Part shown: positions 6,089 through 7,175 of the stretch, piece after piece | How positions within the stretch are numbered: the first letter of the stretch is position 1 | Layout of the letters: each line of letters starts with the position of its first letter | Origin: an uncultured Desulfurellaceae bacterium | GTDB lineage: Bacteria; Campylobacterota_A; Desulfurellia; Desulfurellales; Hippeaceae | Length of the DNA stretch: 7,175 nucleotides | Reading direction: 5' to 3' | Assembly: GCA_913056505.1 (NCBI GenBank) | Contig: CAJXLZ010000052.1 | Coordinates: 1 to 7,175 of the forward strand | Notes under the pieces: model-generated | What the model was told of the DNA's origin: nothing | What the model saw: only the letters and a program-made list of their open reading frames with translations | The model's database searches: none | Program-made: the position numbers and the translations under genes

Positions 6089-6186
6089 TAAAGTTTTTAT
6101 AATCATCATATATGTTTTTATTTTCAATACATATCCCTACTCTCTACACCATTTTCTTAAAAACTTTATTTCCCCTCTTTTTTTTC

Positions 6187-6215
6187 TTGACAAACCATAT
6201 CTAGTGTATTATATT
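6187..6215 (+). promoter_or_regulatory. Ribosomal RNA operon promoter
   Basis: A perfect TTGACA (6187-6192), a 17-nt spacer and TATATT (6210-6215). This is the best promoter in the window and sits about 145 nt before the 16S 5' end, as expected for an rrn promoter. Transcription would begin around 6222. The DNA just upstream is AT- and pyrimidine-rich. Confidence 0.85.
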
Positions 6216-6223
6216 CCACCTTC

Positions 6224-6253
6224 GTTGCTTAAGAGCAACATGTTCTTTTAAAA
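6224..6253 (+). promoter_or_regulatory. rRNA leader antitermination signal (boxB-like hairpin plus boxA)
   Basis: GTTGCT (6224-6229) and AGCAAC (6234-6239) form a 6-bp stem with a TAAG loop, and 1 nt later TGTTCTTTTAAAA (6241-6253) matches the E. coli rrn boxA TGCTCTTTAACAA at 10 of 13 positions. The boxB-then-boxA order is that of E. coli rrn leaders, where NusB/S10 bind boxA and let RNA polymerase pass Rho sites in the rRNA genes. No boxC is evident. Confidence 0.75.
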
Positions 6254-6295
6254 AGCCAGATAGAAGAATTAAGATACCCTAAATTTCTTTGAGAG

Positions 6296-6312
6296 CCTTA
6301 TATTTTATAAGG
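6296..6312 (+). other. Leader hairpin in the rRNA precursor
   Basis: CCTTATA (6296-6302) and TATAAGG (6306-6312) form a perfect 7-bp stem with a 3-nt loop. It lies between boxA and the 16S 5' end and is probably part of the precursor fold used in processing; no separate function can be assigned. Confidence 0.4.
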
Positions 6313-6334
6313 ACATCTATTTGATTTAGAATTT

Positions 6335-6359
6335 AAGAAGGATTACTTCTTGTTTTTTT
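6335..6359 (+). terminator. Terminator-like hairpin and T-run just before 16S
   Basis: AAGAAG (6335-6340) and CTTCTT (6346-6351) form a 6-bp stem with a GATTA loop, followed by G and seven T's that end at the 16S 5' boundary. The shape is that of a weak intrinsic terminator inside the rRNA leader; equally it could be the 5' strand of the long stem that flanks 16S and is cut by RNase III, which would need the sequence beyond the window to test. Confidence 0.35.

Positions 6360-7175
<816 letters not shown>

Larger units (their letters stand above)
6053..6359. other. Divergent intergenic region: regulator promoter and rRNA operon promoter plus leader
   Basis: The 307 bases hold no supported protein gene. 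The left third (6053-6092) carries the regulator promoter read leftward. 6093-6186 is AT-rich with pyrimidine-rich runs and could act as upstream promoter DNA for the rRNA operon. The remainder contains the rRNA promoter, the boxB/boxA-like antitermination signal and two leader hairpins before the mature 16S 5' end. Confidence 0.7.

Noticed and set aside
5985..6251. An 88-codon + strand frame crossing the regulator start and the rRNA promoter
   Set aside because: It overlaps the conserved start of the response regulator and the rRNA promoter, has the Phe/Ile/Tyr-rich make-up of AT-rich noncoding DNA and no ribosome binding site.

Overview
The window reads as an ordinary bacterial chromosome segment: AT-rich protein genes, then a much more GC-rich 16S rRNA gene that runs off the right edge. 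The 16S text (bacterial 5' end, an AACGAACGCTGGCGGCGTGC start, about 14 nt longer than E. coli by the 341 landmark) and the low-GC genes, with a quinone-independent housekeeping set, suggest an anaerobic or thermophilic lineage near Desulfurella/Hippea or the Deferribacterota. That placement is from memory of 16S patterns only and is tentative.

Layout. On the + strand, positions 1-924 are the 3' part of purL (purine synthesis), followed after 71 nt by miaA (tRNA A37 dimethylallyltransferase). miaA converges on, and overlaps by 23 bp, an htpX protease gene on the - strand. htpX is divergent from folE2 (GTP cyclohydrolase IB, first step of folate and related pterin pathways) and the two share a 118-bp promoter region. 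After folE2 comes a 261-bp AT-rich spacer, then a gene with a strong ribosome binding site for a 147-residue exported protein of unknown function.

That exported-protein gene converges, with only 2 bp between stop codons, on a two-component system on the - strand: an OmpR/PhoB-type response regulator followed by an overlapping, TTG-started membrane histidine kinase with no HAMP domain and a degenerate G1 box. The regulator is divergent from an rRNA operon whose promoter (TTGACA-17-TATATT), boxB-like hairpin, boxA and leader hairpins can all be read before the 16S gene.

The main points for a second look are: likely leaderless transcripts for folE2 and the regulator (a -10-like hexamer ends exactly 6 nt before each ATG); a legible rrn antitermination leader that ends in a terminator-like hairpin at the 16S 5' end; the unusual kinase; a strong hairpin embedded in the last codons of the kinase gene that could end the oppositely oriented exported-protein transcript; and the uncharacterised exported protein itself. 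I see no mobile element, CRISPR array, tRNA or clear novel multi-gene system here.
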